Positions 1 through 6,031 of a stretch of DNA of 6,031 nucleotides are shown here, one piece after another (the stretch's first letter is position 1; each line of letters opens with the position of its first letter). The notes below the pieces were generated by a model that ran no database searches, was not told the origin of the DNA, and saw only the letters and a program-made list of their open reading frames with translations. Origin of the DNA: Acidobacteriaceae bacterium (GTDB lineage Bacteria; Acidobacteriota; Terriglobia; Terriglobales; Acidobacteriaceae). Both the position numbers and the translations under genes were made by a program. The DNA is taken from positions 1-6,031 of the forward strand of contig JAOAPG010000375.1 in NCBI GenBank assembly GCA_025462785.1, given 5' to 3'.

Positions 1-809
1 GCGCCGTCGCTCTTCGAAGGAAGCACGATTCAATTTGTGCAGGTGACAGGAGCCGGACTTGACCGCCTCGACGAGCCTACATTGAAGCGCGGTGGTATTG
101 CTGTCTCCAATGTTCCCGGCGGAAGCAGTTCAGCGTTGGCTGAATATGCTGTGACCACAACGTCCTTGTTGTTGCGGCGGTTCGCTTGGGCAGATGACGA
201 GATTCGCAAAGGTAACTACGCCGAGTTTCGCAATCGCATGCTCAGGGACAATCTCGCTGGACTCGAGAATCTTCTGTCGGAGTTATCGGCCTGGGCACAA
301 TTGGTTTGGCAGTTGCCGAAGCATTTCATAAAATGGGCTGCCGCATTTGCTACTACGATCCGACACCGCGCGATCCGAACATAGTGGCTTTTAGCGCGAA
401 GTCGCTATTGCTGGATGAACTCCTCAAGTCCGCCGACGTAGTGACCTTACATTTACCGCTTCTGCCCGCGACTCAGGGACTCATTGGCTCTCGTGAACTT
501 GCGCAGATGAAGGCCGGCGCGATTCTGATTCAAACGTCGCGGGGTGGCATTGTGGATGAAGCAGCTCTTGCGGAAGATCTCCAATCCGGACATTTGGGAG
601 GAGCGGCTGTTGACGTCTATTCGACCGAACCCCCGTCACCAGATAATCCCTTGCTTGCGGTGCAGGGCGAAGCTGCGCGGCGGCTTATTCTAACTCCGCA
701 CATCGCCGGTGTTACTCGGCAATCGGCTGCGTTCCTGTTTCGTTCTGCCTGGCAAAATATCGAGCGTGTACTCATTGCGAAAGAGCCACCACTAAATCGT
801 GTCTACTAA
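1..809 (+). pseudogene. D-2-hydroxyacid dehydrogenase (phosphoglycerate dehydrogenase-like), 5'-truncated by the window and frameshifted
   Basis: This family catalyses NAD(P)-dependent interconversion of 2-keto acids and D-2-hydroxy acids in the cytoplasm; the substrate cannot be read from the sequence. The first part, in frame from base 1, carries FVQVTGAGLDRLD and NVPGGSSSALAEYAV, typical of the substrate-binding domain. The rest, in another frame from about 270 to the stop at 807-809, starts with the Rossmann motif GVIGLGTIG. It then has all three expected catalytic residues: Arg in TSRGG (540-542), Glu in STEPP (627-629) and His in TPHIAG (699-701). Joined, the parts give about 269 residues; family members are usually 310-340, so some 50 N-terminal residues lie before the window. 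The frames join only if one base is missing near 262-276, with both sides otherwise intact. This is a recent pseudogene or a sequencing/assembly error. The end overlaps the transporter gene by 11 nt, suggesting an operon. Family call firm; exact activity unknown. Confidence 0.88.
262..276 (+). other. Frameshift site (one base missing) in the dehydrogenase gene
   Basis: Reading from the left, family-like sequence runs to RDNLAGLE (ending at 267). Family-like sequence resumes one frame back at SSVGVIGLG (from 270). In related enzymes these two pieces are adjacent, as in GLE-x-x-x-VGVIGLG. Inserting a single base at about 267-270 restores one continuous frame with no residue lost. No slippery X-XXY-YYZ heptamer is visible, so programmed frameshifting is unlikely. 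Confidence 0.8.
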
Positions 810-2127
810 ATTAGCAACGCAAGATTTACGCAAGGACGTCCCGCGGCAACGCCGGCCCTGGTACACCGTCCTCTATACACAGGTAGTTCTGGCAATTGTT
901 CTGGGCATACTGGTTGGACATTTTTTCCCGAGCACCGGCATTGCGCTGAAGCCCCTTGGCGACAGCTTTGTAGCACTCATCAAAATGATGATCGCGCCCG
1001 TGATCTTTTGCACCGTCGTCCAGGGCATCGGATCCATTGGAGACATGAAGAAGATCGGCCGGGTTGGCATCAAGGCTCTGGTTTACTTCGAAATTGTTTC
1101 GACGTTCGCTTTGATCGCTGGTATGTTGATCGCGCATCTGCTGCAACCTGGCAAGGGACTCAATATCAATCCCGCAACACTCGATCCCAAAGCAATCTCG
1201 ACCTACGTGAGCCACGTTCAAGACGTGGGATTTGTGGCAAGGCTACAAGCGATCATTCCTGAAACGTTCGTGGACGCCTTTGTACACGGCGACGTTCTGC
1301 AGGTTTTGCTCATAGCAGTTCTTTCCGGATTTGCAATATCGCGCATGGGGGAATTGGGCATTCGTGTAGCGCGAATGATAGGCGTTGCAGGAAAGGTATT
1401 TTTCGGAATTATTCGGATCATCGTGAGAGCAGCGCCGATCGGTGCTTTCGGCGCGATGGCATTCACTGTCGGCCGCTATCGTGTGACCTCGCTGGCTAAT
1501 CTCGCGAAGCTTATCGGTACGTTCTATCTGACGAGCGCATTTTTCGTAGTGCTCGTGCTCGGCATAATCGCGTACCTGGCGGGATTTTCGATCTTTCGTT
1601 TTATCGCCTATATAAAAGACGAGCTTCTCATCGTATTAGGCACGAGTTCATCGGAGACTGTCCTGCCCGACATGATGACCAAGCTGGAGCGCTTGGGTGC
1701 GTCTCGCTCGGTTGTCGGGCTGGTCTTTCCCACTGGATACAGTTTCAACACCGATGGCACCAACATCTACATGACATTGGCTGTGATTTTCCTAGCGCAA
1801 GCGACCAATACGCATTTGACCCTCGGCCAAGAACTTGGCATGTTGCTGTTTGCGATGGTTGCGTCCAAGGGCGCTTCGGGAGTCACCGGCACTGGCTTTG
1901 TGACCTTGGCCGCGACGCTAACCGCAGTCCCTAATATCCCAATCCAGGCACTCGCACTTCTGCTCGGAATCGATAAATTTATGAGCGAATGCCGCGCATT
2001 GACAAACGTCGTTGGTAATGGCGTGGCAACAATTGTCGTGAGTCGATGGGAAGGCGAGCTCGATCCAGCAAAGTTGCGAGTTGCGATGAAATCTTCCCAC
2101 GCCGCCGATGAAATCGCCGGGACATAG
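799..2127 (+). CDS. dctA: C4-dicarboxylate transport protein DctA (DAACS/SLC1 family cation symporter)
   Basis: This inner-membrane carrier imports C4-dicarboxylates such as succinate, fumarate and malate with cations, feeding the TCA cycle. At 442 residues it matches the usual 420-450. After a short polar N-terminus come hydrophobic segments from about residue 22. Family signatures appear in order: IKMMIAPVIFCTVV (61-74), the serine-rich hairpin TSSSETVLP (282-290), PTGYSFNTDGTNIY (311-324), GASGVTGTGF (358-367), and DKFMSECRALTNVVGN (392-407) with the transport-site Asp392, Arg399 and Asn403. The NTDGT motif has Thr where DctA proteins often have Leu or Met. The start is GTG at 799, because the next residues already match the family and no better ATG lies upstream in frame. 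The ribosome-binding site is weak: GAAAGAG lies about 13 nt upstream. The gene overlaps the dehydrogenase end by 11 nt, so translation may be coupled. A hairpin terminator starts at its stop codon. Exact substrate within the dicarboxylates is inferred. Confidence 0.95.
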   Translation: MSTKLATQDLRKDVPRQRRPWYTVLYTQVVLAIVLGILVGHFFPSTGIALKPLGDSFVALIKMMIAPVIFCTVVQGIGSIGDMKKIGRVGIKALVYFEIVSTFALIAGMLIAHLLQPGKGLNINPATLDPKAISTYVSHVQDVGFVARLQAIIPETFVDAFVHGDVLQVLLIAVLSGFAISRMGELGIRVARMIGVAGKVFFGIIRIIVRAAPIGAFGAMAFTVGRYRVTSLANLAKLIGTFYLTSAFFVVLVLGIIAYLAGFSIFRFIAYIKDELLIVLGTSSSETVLPDMMTKLERLGASRSVVGLVFPTGYSFNTDGTNIYMTLAVIFLAQATNTHLTLGQELGMLLFAMVASKGASGVTGTGFVTLAATLTAVPNIPIQALALLLGIDKFMSECRALTNVVGNGVATIVVSRWEGELDPAKLRVAMKSSHAADEIAGT

Positions 2128-2154
2128 CAAAGCCCACTGGTATGTGGGCTTTGC
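2127..2154. terminator. Hairpin terminator between convergent genes
   Basis: A perfect 11-bp inverted repeat, GCAAAGCCCAC (2127-2137) and GTGGGCTTTGC (2144-2154), encloses a 6-nt loop. Its first base is the last base of the transporter stop codon. The other side ends 34 nt from the stop of the convergent minus-strand gene, so it could serve both strands. There is no long T run after the stem on either strand; the only short T run lies inside the stem. Rho-independent function is therefore likely but not certain. Confidence 0.75.
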
Positions 2155-2188
2155 GTCAAGGAGAAGGAGAAATTCCTAACTCTCTAGC

Positions 2189-3322
2189 TTATGATTGTGG
2201 CGGCGTAGTTCCCGTCCCAGATGGCGACGATGTGCCGGTTCCAGGATTGGTAGTTTGAGGCGTGGTGTCGGGAGTTGTGGTTCCGGGAGTTGTGGTTCCG
2301 GGATTTGTTGTACCCGGATTCGTGGTCGAGCCAGGCGTGGTTGTTCCCGGCGTACCAGACGTTCCCGGGGTTGGAGATGCTGTTCCTGGAGTCGGTGATG
2401 CTGTTGATCCACCAGGATTCGGGGTCATGTCAGGATTTGCGCTGGGGTTAGTCCCAGGCGTAGATCCAGGCGCTGTTGTGCTTCCCGGTGTCTGCCCCGC
2501 ACCCGGGGTTTGCGTTCCTTGGCTAGCGCCGGGTGCTGCCGATCCTGGCGCGGCGGTTCCAGTCTGTCCACTCGATGCGCCAGCCGAACCTGCTGTACCC
2601 GCTCCGGCTGATCCAGCACCAGCTCCACCGCCTGCTCCACCAGCTCCGCCTCCGCCGCCAGCTTGAATTTCAAGTGGCATAAGGGCCGCAACTTCAATGT
2701 TGCGATTGTGCAATGAGGAGGTGGGACCTGCGCCGCTCGGACTCGAGGGATTCCGGGCGCCCATGCAGCTATCCGCAACTTTGGTCGCACTGGCTACCTG
2801 GAAGGTGTTTCCGCTTCCGCTGTTACTCATAGCCGAGCTGCTTGCGGCTCCGTTCGCGGCGGTGGCGGAACTGCCTCCACCCATTGTGCTCGCCGTAGTT
2901 TGATCCGAGGGATTCGACGCCGCTGTGCTGCTGCCCGCAGCCTGACCAGTTACCTGCACCTTGTTCCCAACCAACATTCGCAGGGCGTCGTTACCGCCCT
3001 TCAAGATGTAAACTGTCCCAGACTGACCGGTGAGCGTGAAGTTACCAGCTGACGGCGAACCCGCAAGACAGCCGGTAAGAGTAGATGGACCGTTCCCGCT
3101 CTGATTCATGCTCGTCCCACTCTGCGTAGTGGTTGTAGTAGTGGTACTTTGCGTGTTGCTCGTTTGTCCCGCACTGTCGTTTTGAGGTGTGGTCGCTTGA
3201 GACGTGCTGCCCTGGGAGGTGCTGCTTTGAGGCGTAGTTGTGCTCGGCGCAGTCGTATCTTGGGCAACCGCCCAAGTGCCCGCCAGGAGTACTAGTGAAA
3301 ATACTGTTGCTTTGGATTTCAT
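2189..3322 (-). CDS. Secreted low-complexity protein with a small two-cysteine domain and Pro/Gly/Thr repeat tail
   Basis: I cannot name a function. The 377-residue product starts with a clear signal peptide (1-20, hydrophobic VFSLVLLAGTWAVA, likely cut after AVA before Gln21), so it is probably exported. Residues 21-79 are a Ser/Thr/Gln-rich spacer. Residues 80-128 form a small domain, from STLTGCL through FTLTGQSGTVYILKGG to VGNKVQVTGQ. Residues 171-186 (GNTFQVASATKVADSC) look like its last strand, so Cys85 and Cys186 could pair. A Ser/Ala-rich insert (129-170) separates these pieces. Residues 221-270 are Gly/Ala-rich; 271-377 repeat PGT/TPGTT-like units. Similar short TGCL-type secreted proteins are, from memory, common in Acidobacteria. 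I chose ATG at 3322, although the frame is open to 3508, because the signal peptide begins there and GGAGG lies 10 nt upstream. It has its own leader region and faces dctA across a shared hairpin. The tail could span the periplasm or bind the cell surface (inference). Confidence 0.8.
   Translation of the reverse strand: MKSKATVFSLVLLAGTWAVAQDTTAPSTTTPQSSTSQGSTSQATTPQNDSAGQTSNTQSTTTTTTTQSGTSMNQSGNGPSTLTGCLAGSPSAGNFTLTGQSGTVYILKGGNDALRMLVGNKVQVTGQAAGSSTAASNPSDQTTASTMGGGSSATAANGAASSSAMSNSGSGNTFQVASATKVADSCMGARNPSSPSGAGPTSSLHNRNIEVAALMPLEIQAGGGGGAGGAGGGAGAGSAGAGTAGSAGASSGQTGTAAPGSAAPGASQGTQTPGAGQTPGSTTAPGSTPGTNPSANPDMTPNPGGSTASPTPGTASPTPGTSGTPGTTTPGSTTNPGTTNPGTTTPGTTTPDTTPQTTNPGTGTSSPSGTGTTPPQS
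2268..2410 (-). repeat. Short in-gene tandem repeats coding for the Pro/Gly/Thr tail
   Basis: On the + strand the 15-mer GGAGTTGTGGTTCCG occurs twice in perfect tandem (2271-2285, 2286-2300). Diverged copies follow, the next starting at 2301. A second repeat built on GATGCTGTTCCTGG-like units lies near 2375-2405. Unit lengths are multiples of three, so copy changes keep the frame. They encode NPGTTTPGTTT and ASPTPGTASPTPGT-like residues. Confidence 0.8.
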
Positions 3323-3605
3323 AATGTCGGAGCCTCCGTTTTCATCTTCATCCTTATCTCGACATACAACTAACTCATGGAGTGTAGGGACGAATGTAAA
3401 CAGACGGAATCCAGTAGACTCCTTAGGTTCAAGTGCGAGCTTCTGGTACGGAGATTTTGCTCCGCAATTGGAAAGTATTACGTGATATTCAGATGGGAAG
3501 TGCCTCAATTCAGCATCTCAGTTCAAACGGAATGTGCAAGGGAGTTCACTGAATACGGTCATGAACGTAGATCGGGGCCATGATTCTTAGGAGAACCTTA
3601 GGGCT
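3323..3605. other. Intergenic leader between AsmA-like gene and secreted protein gene
   Basis: This 283-nt gap separates two genes of the same strand and should hold the promoter of the secreted protein. I see no convincing -35/-10 pair, no strong terminator hairpin after the AsmA-like gene and no RNA gene. A small 5-bp inverted repeat CGGAG/CTCCG with a 6-nt loop lies near 3449-3465, too weak to interpret. Open frames crossing the gap look non-coding. Confidence 0.5.
3333..3337 (-). promoter_or_regulatory. Ribosome-binding site that fixes the start of the secreted protein
   Basis: On the minus strand GGAGG sits 10 nt before the ATG at 3322. It supports this start over the upstream in-frame start at 3508, which would put 62 non-signal-like residues ahead of the signal peptide. 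Confidence 0.65.
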
Positions 3606-5180
3606 TCACGATCCGTGGTGTTTACTTTCACTATCAGCCAAGTCGAGCCCGAAGGAAGGATGTTCATAAGTGCCAGTAATTTTGACGGGCGCTGCATAAC
3701 CAGCTCGGTGTTTCTTGAAGAAAGGATCGAGGACTTTCAACATCAGCGCTTTCACCCCGTGGGTTGTCTTCGACAGTTCGGCATCTGTGTTTAATGTGCC
3801 GTGCAGATCGATCTTTTCGGAGATTAGATTGTATGTTCCATGTAGTTGAGCTGATGCCCCCGGAATGCTAAACGAGAGATTGGGAAAATTTGCGGTTCCG
3901 TCTTTAAGTATGACGTGGCCCTTCAAATTGGAAAGCACAGTCTCAGCATTGAGTTGGGCCGGTTCATTCTTGTCGTGATCTTTTTCTCCACGAGCACCCT
4001 CGCTGAGTTGATTCACTCCCTCCTGCGTCTCTAGCTTAGTAAATTTACCGTCGTCCACTCCAAAATCTCCCTGCAGCTCTACCTTTTCCAGAAATGAACG
4101 CTGCCCCGGCGGGATCAGGACCTTGGCCTTGAAGTTGACGGCGCCTGACATGGGCGCTTTTGGAGAGCTGGTAAAAAGCCCCAAGATATCTTCAATGCGC
4201 CCGTTCCGAGTCGCTATATCGAGGGACGCCATCTTGCCTTCTTGTTTTCCATTTCGCGCTATGCTGCCTTCCGACCAGACGGTTGTTCGCCAAAAATGCG
4301 CTGCGACGGTACGCAAGAATGTGTCTCCATTCTTTGCGTTTACCTCGGATTGAAAGTGGGTTCGCAATGCTAACCGATGGGAACTTGAAGTCACAGCGAA
4401 GTTTGGCGTTTCAGTGCTTCCCTCAACAGCGATACGATCAAGAGTGCCTATGAACTTTCCTGAAGAAGACAGCGTGCCTGCAATTGCTTTGAATTCACCC
4501 AGATTAGCTTGTTCGAAAAGATATTCGCCCGAAACAGGAGTTCTGCCCACATCGTCGGCGTTCCACGGACCGAATTTTCCGTTGGTTCTTATTTCTCCGC
4601 GTGGCTCGGGATTTGAAAATTTTGCCTTAAATGATGCCGGACCAATGCTGCCCACATCATTGAGTGTGAATTCATGAAAGTTAAACTTGAGTGGCTGCTT
4701 GTCCGGGTTTTTGGAAGCAATTTCCAAAACCGCGCCGTCTGCGGTTAGCTGGTCGATGACGATTGTCGATCTCTGGGGCGTCTTAAAATATTCGCCAGTC
4801 CCACGAGCAGGCACTAATATTCGCATGCCTTCTACCTGAATGCCCTTAACGTGCCTTGCGAAAAGGCCGAAAAAGCTGCCCTGTACCGTGATTCTTTGGG
4901 CCGTGATGAGAGGCGCAGCGCCCGGCTTCGGATTGTGCTGGAATGTGACGTGTTCGAGCACGCAGCCAGGACGTGGGAAATATCTGCCGTGATACCTGCC
5001 CACTTGCACTTTGCTCATGCTCGCGTCCTGCAAGTCTTTTATTACCGCTTGCTGGCTAAAAGGCCATCGCGCGCACAAAACGCCCACCCCAGCAAGAAAG
5101 AGGACTCCGACCGCAAATGCAGTAATTGCAATGGGCCTCAGCGGTACTTTGAGCGGAGGGGCAATTTTCGTTGTGGCCAT
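3606..5180 (-). CDS. AsmA-like family envelope protein
   Basis: AsmA-like proteins are anchored in the inner membrane and extend into the periplasm; several relatives (TamB, YhdP, AsmA) act in outer-membrane assembly or phospholipid transport between membranes. Here 524 residues begin with a short cytoplasmic Lys-rich stretch, then one membrane segment (about 16-38), then a long periplasmic part of alternating beta-type sequence. Recognisable parts are the N-terminal region KVQVGRYHGRYFPRPGCVLE (57-76) with ITVQGSFFGLFARHVKGIQVEG (97-118), and a C-terminal AsmA-like region with LKGHVILKDGTANFPNLSFS (419-438), HGTYNLISEKIDLHGTL (447-463), LDPFFKK (484-490) and VKITGTYEHPSFGLDL (499-514). A charged stretch near 395-410 probably forms a loop. 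Length is close to but shorter than E. coli AsmA (617). The ATG at 5180 follows an in-frame TGA two codons upstream and precedes the anchor, so it is the only sensible start, though no good ribosome-binding site is visible. The substrate or partner is unknown. Confidence 0.8.
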   Translation of the reverse strand: MATTKIAPPLKVPLRPIAITAFAVGVLFLAGVGVLCARWPFSQQAVIKDLQDASMSKVQVGRYHGRYFPRPGCVLEHVTFQHNPKPGAAPLITAQRITVQGSFFGLFARHVKGIQVEGMRILVPARGTGEYFKTPQRSTIVIDQLTADGAVLEIASKNPDKQPLKFNFHEFTLNDVGSIGPASFKAKFSNPEPRGEIRTNGKFGPWNADDVGRTPVSGEYLFEQANLGEFKAIAGTLSSSGKFIGTLDRIAVEGSTETPNFAVTSSSHRLALRTHFQSEVNAKNGDTFLRTVAAHFWRTTVWSEGSIARNGKQEGKMASLDIATRNGRIEDILGLFTSSPKAPMSGAVNFKAKVLIPPGQRSFLEKVELQGDFGVDDGKFTKLETQEGVNQLSEGARGEKDHDKNEPAQLNAETVLSNLKGHVILKDGTANFPNLSFSIPGASAQLHGTYNLISEKIDLHGTLNTDAELSKTTHGVKALMLKVLDPFFKKHRAGYAAPVKITGTYEHPSFGLDLADSESKHHGS

Positions 5181-5744
5181 TTGTCAGTCAGTGCTGCATG
5201 GTCTTGGAGGCGAGTGGCAGGAATGGGGTTGTTAGCTGTGACAAATCGTTAGATCTTCAATTATCGATCGTGGGCTTAGTTTGAGAATGCCGCGAAGGGA
5301 CGATGTTCTATCTTTGCTCCACTTTAAGGTTTCGTCAGAATTCGTGTGATTTTCATTTGTTCGATCTCCAAACACACTAGTTTGTATTAACAATCGTCGC
5401 TCCACTCCCAAATATCCCAAAGCGTATCCACCAGGAAGTACACTCGCCAGGCCTCGACGCGACAGTCGATGATTGGCTCTACTGCCGCACATGACTCGCA
5501 CAACGGTTGAATGTTGGAGATATTACAGGCGGCTTTAGGATTGTCAGCTATTTCAGGTTTGGTGGGCCCTAGCTGACGATTTTCGAACGCGACTGTTTTC
5601 TGGACCTGTGCTGGGCTTTGAGAGTTGATGCGTTTTAAAACCAACCAGAGAGGCGAGACAACGATCACAGGTGTTTGGGCGCGGGCTCGATCCAAACGCC
5701 GGTTGATGCTGCGCTCGCCTTTTTGACGGATCACGCGCGTGCGT
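5181..5744. other. Region without a confident gene
   Basis: These 564 nt separate the AsmA-like gene from the partial gene at the right edge. The part next to the AsmA-like gene (5181-5386) shows no RNA gene, repeat or convincing terminator. A weak minus-strand promoter-like pair (TTGAAG, 17 nt, AGCTAA, near 5225-5264) is below what I would call. The part 5387-5734 holds one doubtful minus-strand ORF, listed separately. Minus-strand frames in 5232-5500 look non-coding. Confidence 0.5.
5387..5734 (-). CDS. Doubtful hypothetical protein or remnant of a secreted protein
   Basis: A 115-codon open frame starts at GTG 10 nt after the stop of the preceding minus-strand gene, with no clear ribosome-binding site. 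I do not recognise it. After an Arg-rich start, residues 20-46 have a short hydrophobic run (VIVVSPLWLVL) and then NSQSPAQVQK. That pattern resembles a signal peptide leading into a Gln-rich mature start, but the core is short and ends in Lys-Arg. Five cysteines occur (70, 79, 82, 91, 115), two of them in CESC. The end VEAWRVYFLVDTLWDIWEW is rich in aromatic residues. Because close spacing fits a downstream operon gene, it may be real. A decayed or frameshifted gene, or chance, is equally possible. Confidence 0.25.
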   Translation of the reverse strand: MIRQKGERSINRRLDRARAQTPVIVVSPLWLVLKRINSQSPAQVQKTVAFENRQLGPTKPEIADNPKAACNISNIQPLCESCAAVEPIIDCRVEAWRVYFLVDTLWDIWEWSDDC

Positions 5745-6031
5745 TCATTGGAGCGTGACCAGCACCTGTATTACGCCAGACCCCTGGGAGAGAGGCTCCA
5801 GAGCCTTTCCTATTACCGCGCCAACCATCTTGCTCCGATTGGTGCCCCGCATGGCATAGCCTTCCTTCCTAGAAGTGACCAGGAGATCACCAACTTCGAT
5901 GCCGCCGTTTTCTGAGGTCACTTTGCAAGGGACCACTCCCACAACTGCCAGAGGCACATTAGAGTTCGGGGCTTCGCCCATTTTGTATGGTGCCGCAAGC
6001 ATTCCGGGCTTCGTGGAGTAAACTCCGGCTA
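5745..6031 (-). CDS. C-terminal part of a large protein of unknown function (Acidobacteria-type, ends VLVTLQ)
   Basis: Only the last ~95 residues are in the window; the frame stays open to the right edge, so the N-terminus lies outside it. An internal ATG at 6002 is not the start: the residues before it (AGVYSTKPG) continue the same domain. The visible part reads VVGVVPCKVTSENGGIEVGDLLVTS, then GYAMRGTNRSKMVGAVIGKAL and GVIQVLVTLQ at the end. I recall this C-terminal block from large secreted or surface proteins of Acidobacteria. Its VGDLLVTS...GYAM...GAVIGKAL pattern suggests a small beta-rich domain, perhaps for self-association, but no function is established from sequence alone. The stop is TGA at 5747-5745. 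One doubtful ORF follows 10 nt downstream. Confidence 0.75.
   Translation of the reverse strand, partial: AGVYSTKPGMLAAPYKMGEAPNSNVPLAVVGVVPCKVTSENGGIEVGDLLVTSRKEGYAMRGTNRSKMVGAVIGKALEPLSQGSGVIQVLVTLQ

Noticed and set aside
262..276. Programmed -1 frameshifting in the dehydrogenase
   Set aside because: No slippery heptamer is present and this enzyme family is not known to use it.
826..1221. 131-codon minus-strand open frame inside dctA
   Set aside because: It lies opposite clear DctA coding sequence and shows no family-like content; the same holds for the minus-strand frames at 1218-1466 and 1767-2159.
2268..2410. CRISPR-like direct repeats
   Set aside because: The units are 15-18 bp, directly adjacent without unique spacers, and lie in frame within a coding region.
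2262..2666. 134-codon + strand open frame rich in Val/Pro/Gly
   Set aside because: It mirrors the repeat-coding stretch of the minus-strand gene; its openness follows from that repetitive composition, and it has no ribosome-binding site or recognisable domain.
3323..3508. Longer N-terminus for the secreted protein, starting at 3508
   Set aside because: The added 62 residues have no signal-like or family-like content, and a good ribosome-binding site and signal peptide mark the start at 3322.
5232..5501. 89-codon minus-strand open frame
   Set aside because: It starts at a GTG without a ribosome-binding site, overlaps the doubtful 5387-5734 frame and looks non-coding.

Overview
The window most resembles the chromosome of an acidobacterium (Acidobacteriota, Terriglobia-like). 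This is an inference from protein style, not from a marker gene. Three things point that way: a secreted Ser/Thr/Gln-rich protein with a short TGCL-type domain, an AsmA-like protein ending in a PVKITGTYEHPSFGLDL-type motif, and the tail of a large protein ending in VLVTLQ. I recall all three styles as common in that phylum. Base composition looks moderately GC-rich, and all genes share similar codon use, so there is no obvious transferred island.

Left part (1-2127, + strand): the last ~270 residues of a D-2-hydroxyacid dehydrogenase, whose reading frame is broken by a one-base shift near 262-276, run 11 nt into a full-length DctA-type C4-dicarboxylate transporter. The overlap suggests one operon: a carrier that imports organic acids beside an NAD(P)-dependent 2-hydroxy/2-keto acid oxidoreductase. 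A strong hairpin that begins on the transporter stop codon closes this unit.

Middle part (2189-5180, - strand): convergent to the transporter lies a secreted 377-residue low-complexity protein. It has a signal peptide, one small two-cysteine domain interrupted by a Ser/Ala-rich insert, then a Gly/Ala and a Pro/Gly/Thr repeat tail. Upstream of it, after a 283-nt gap, is a 524-residue AsmA-like envelope protein with a single N-terminal membrane anchor.

Right part (5181-6031): a 564-nt stretch with no confident gene, holding one doubtful minus-strand ORF, followed by the C-terminal ~95 residues of a larger minus-strand protein that continues past the window end.

I found no RNA genes, insertion sequences, CRISPR arrays or attachment sites. 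Nothing here makes a convincing case for a new multi-gene system. The points most worth checking are the frameshift in the dehydrogenase, the split domain of the secreted protein, and the doubtful gene near the right end.
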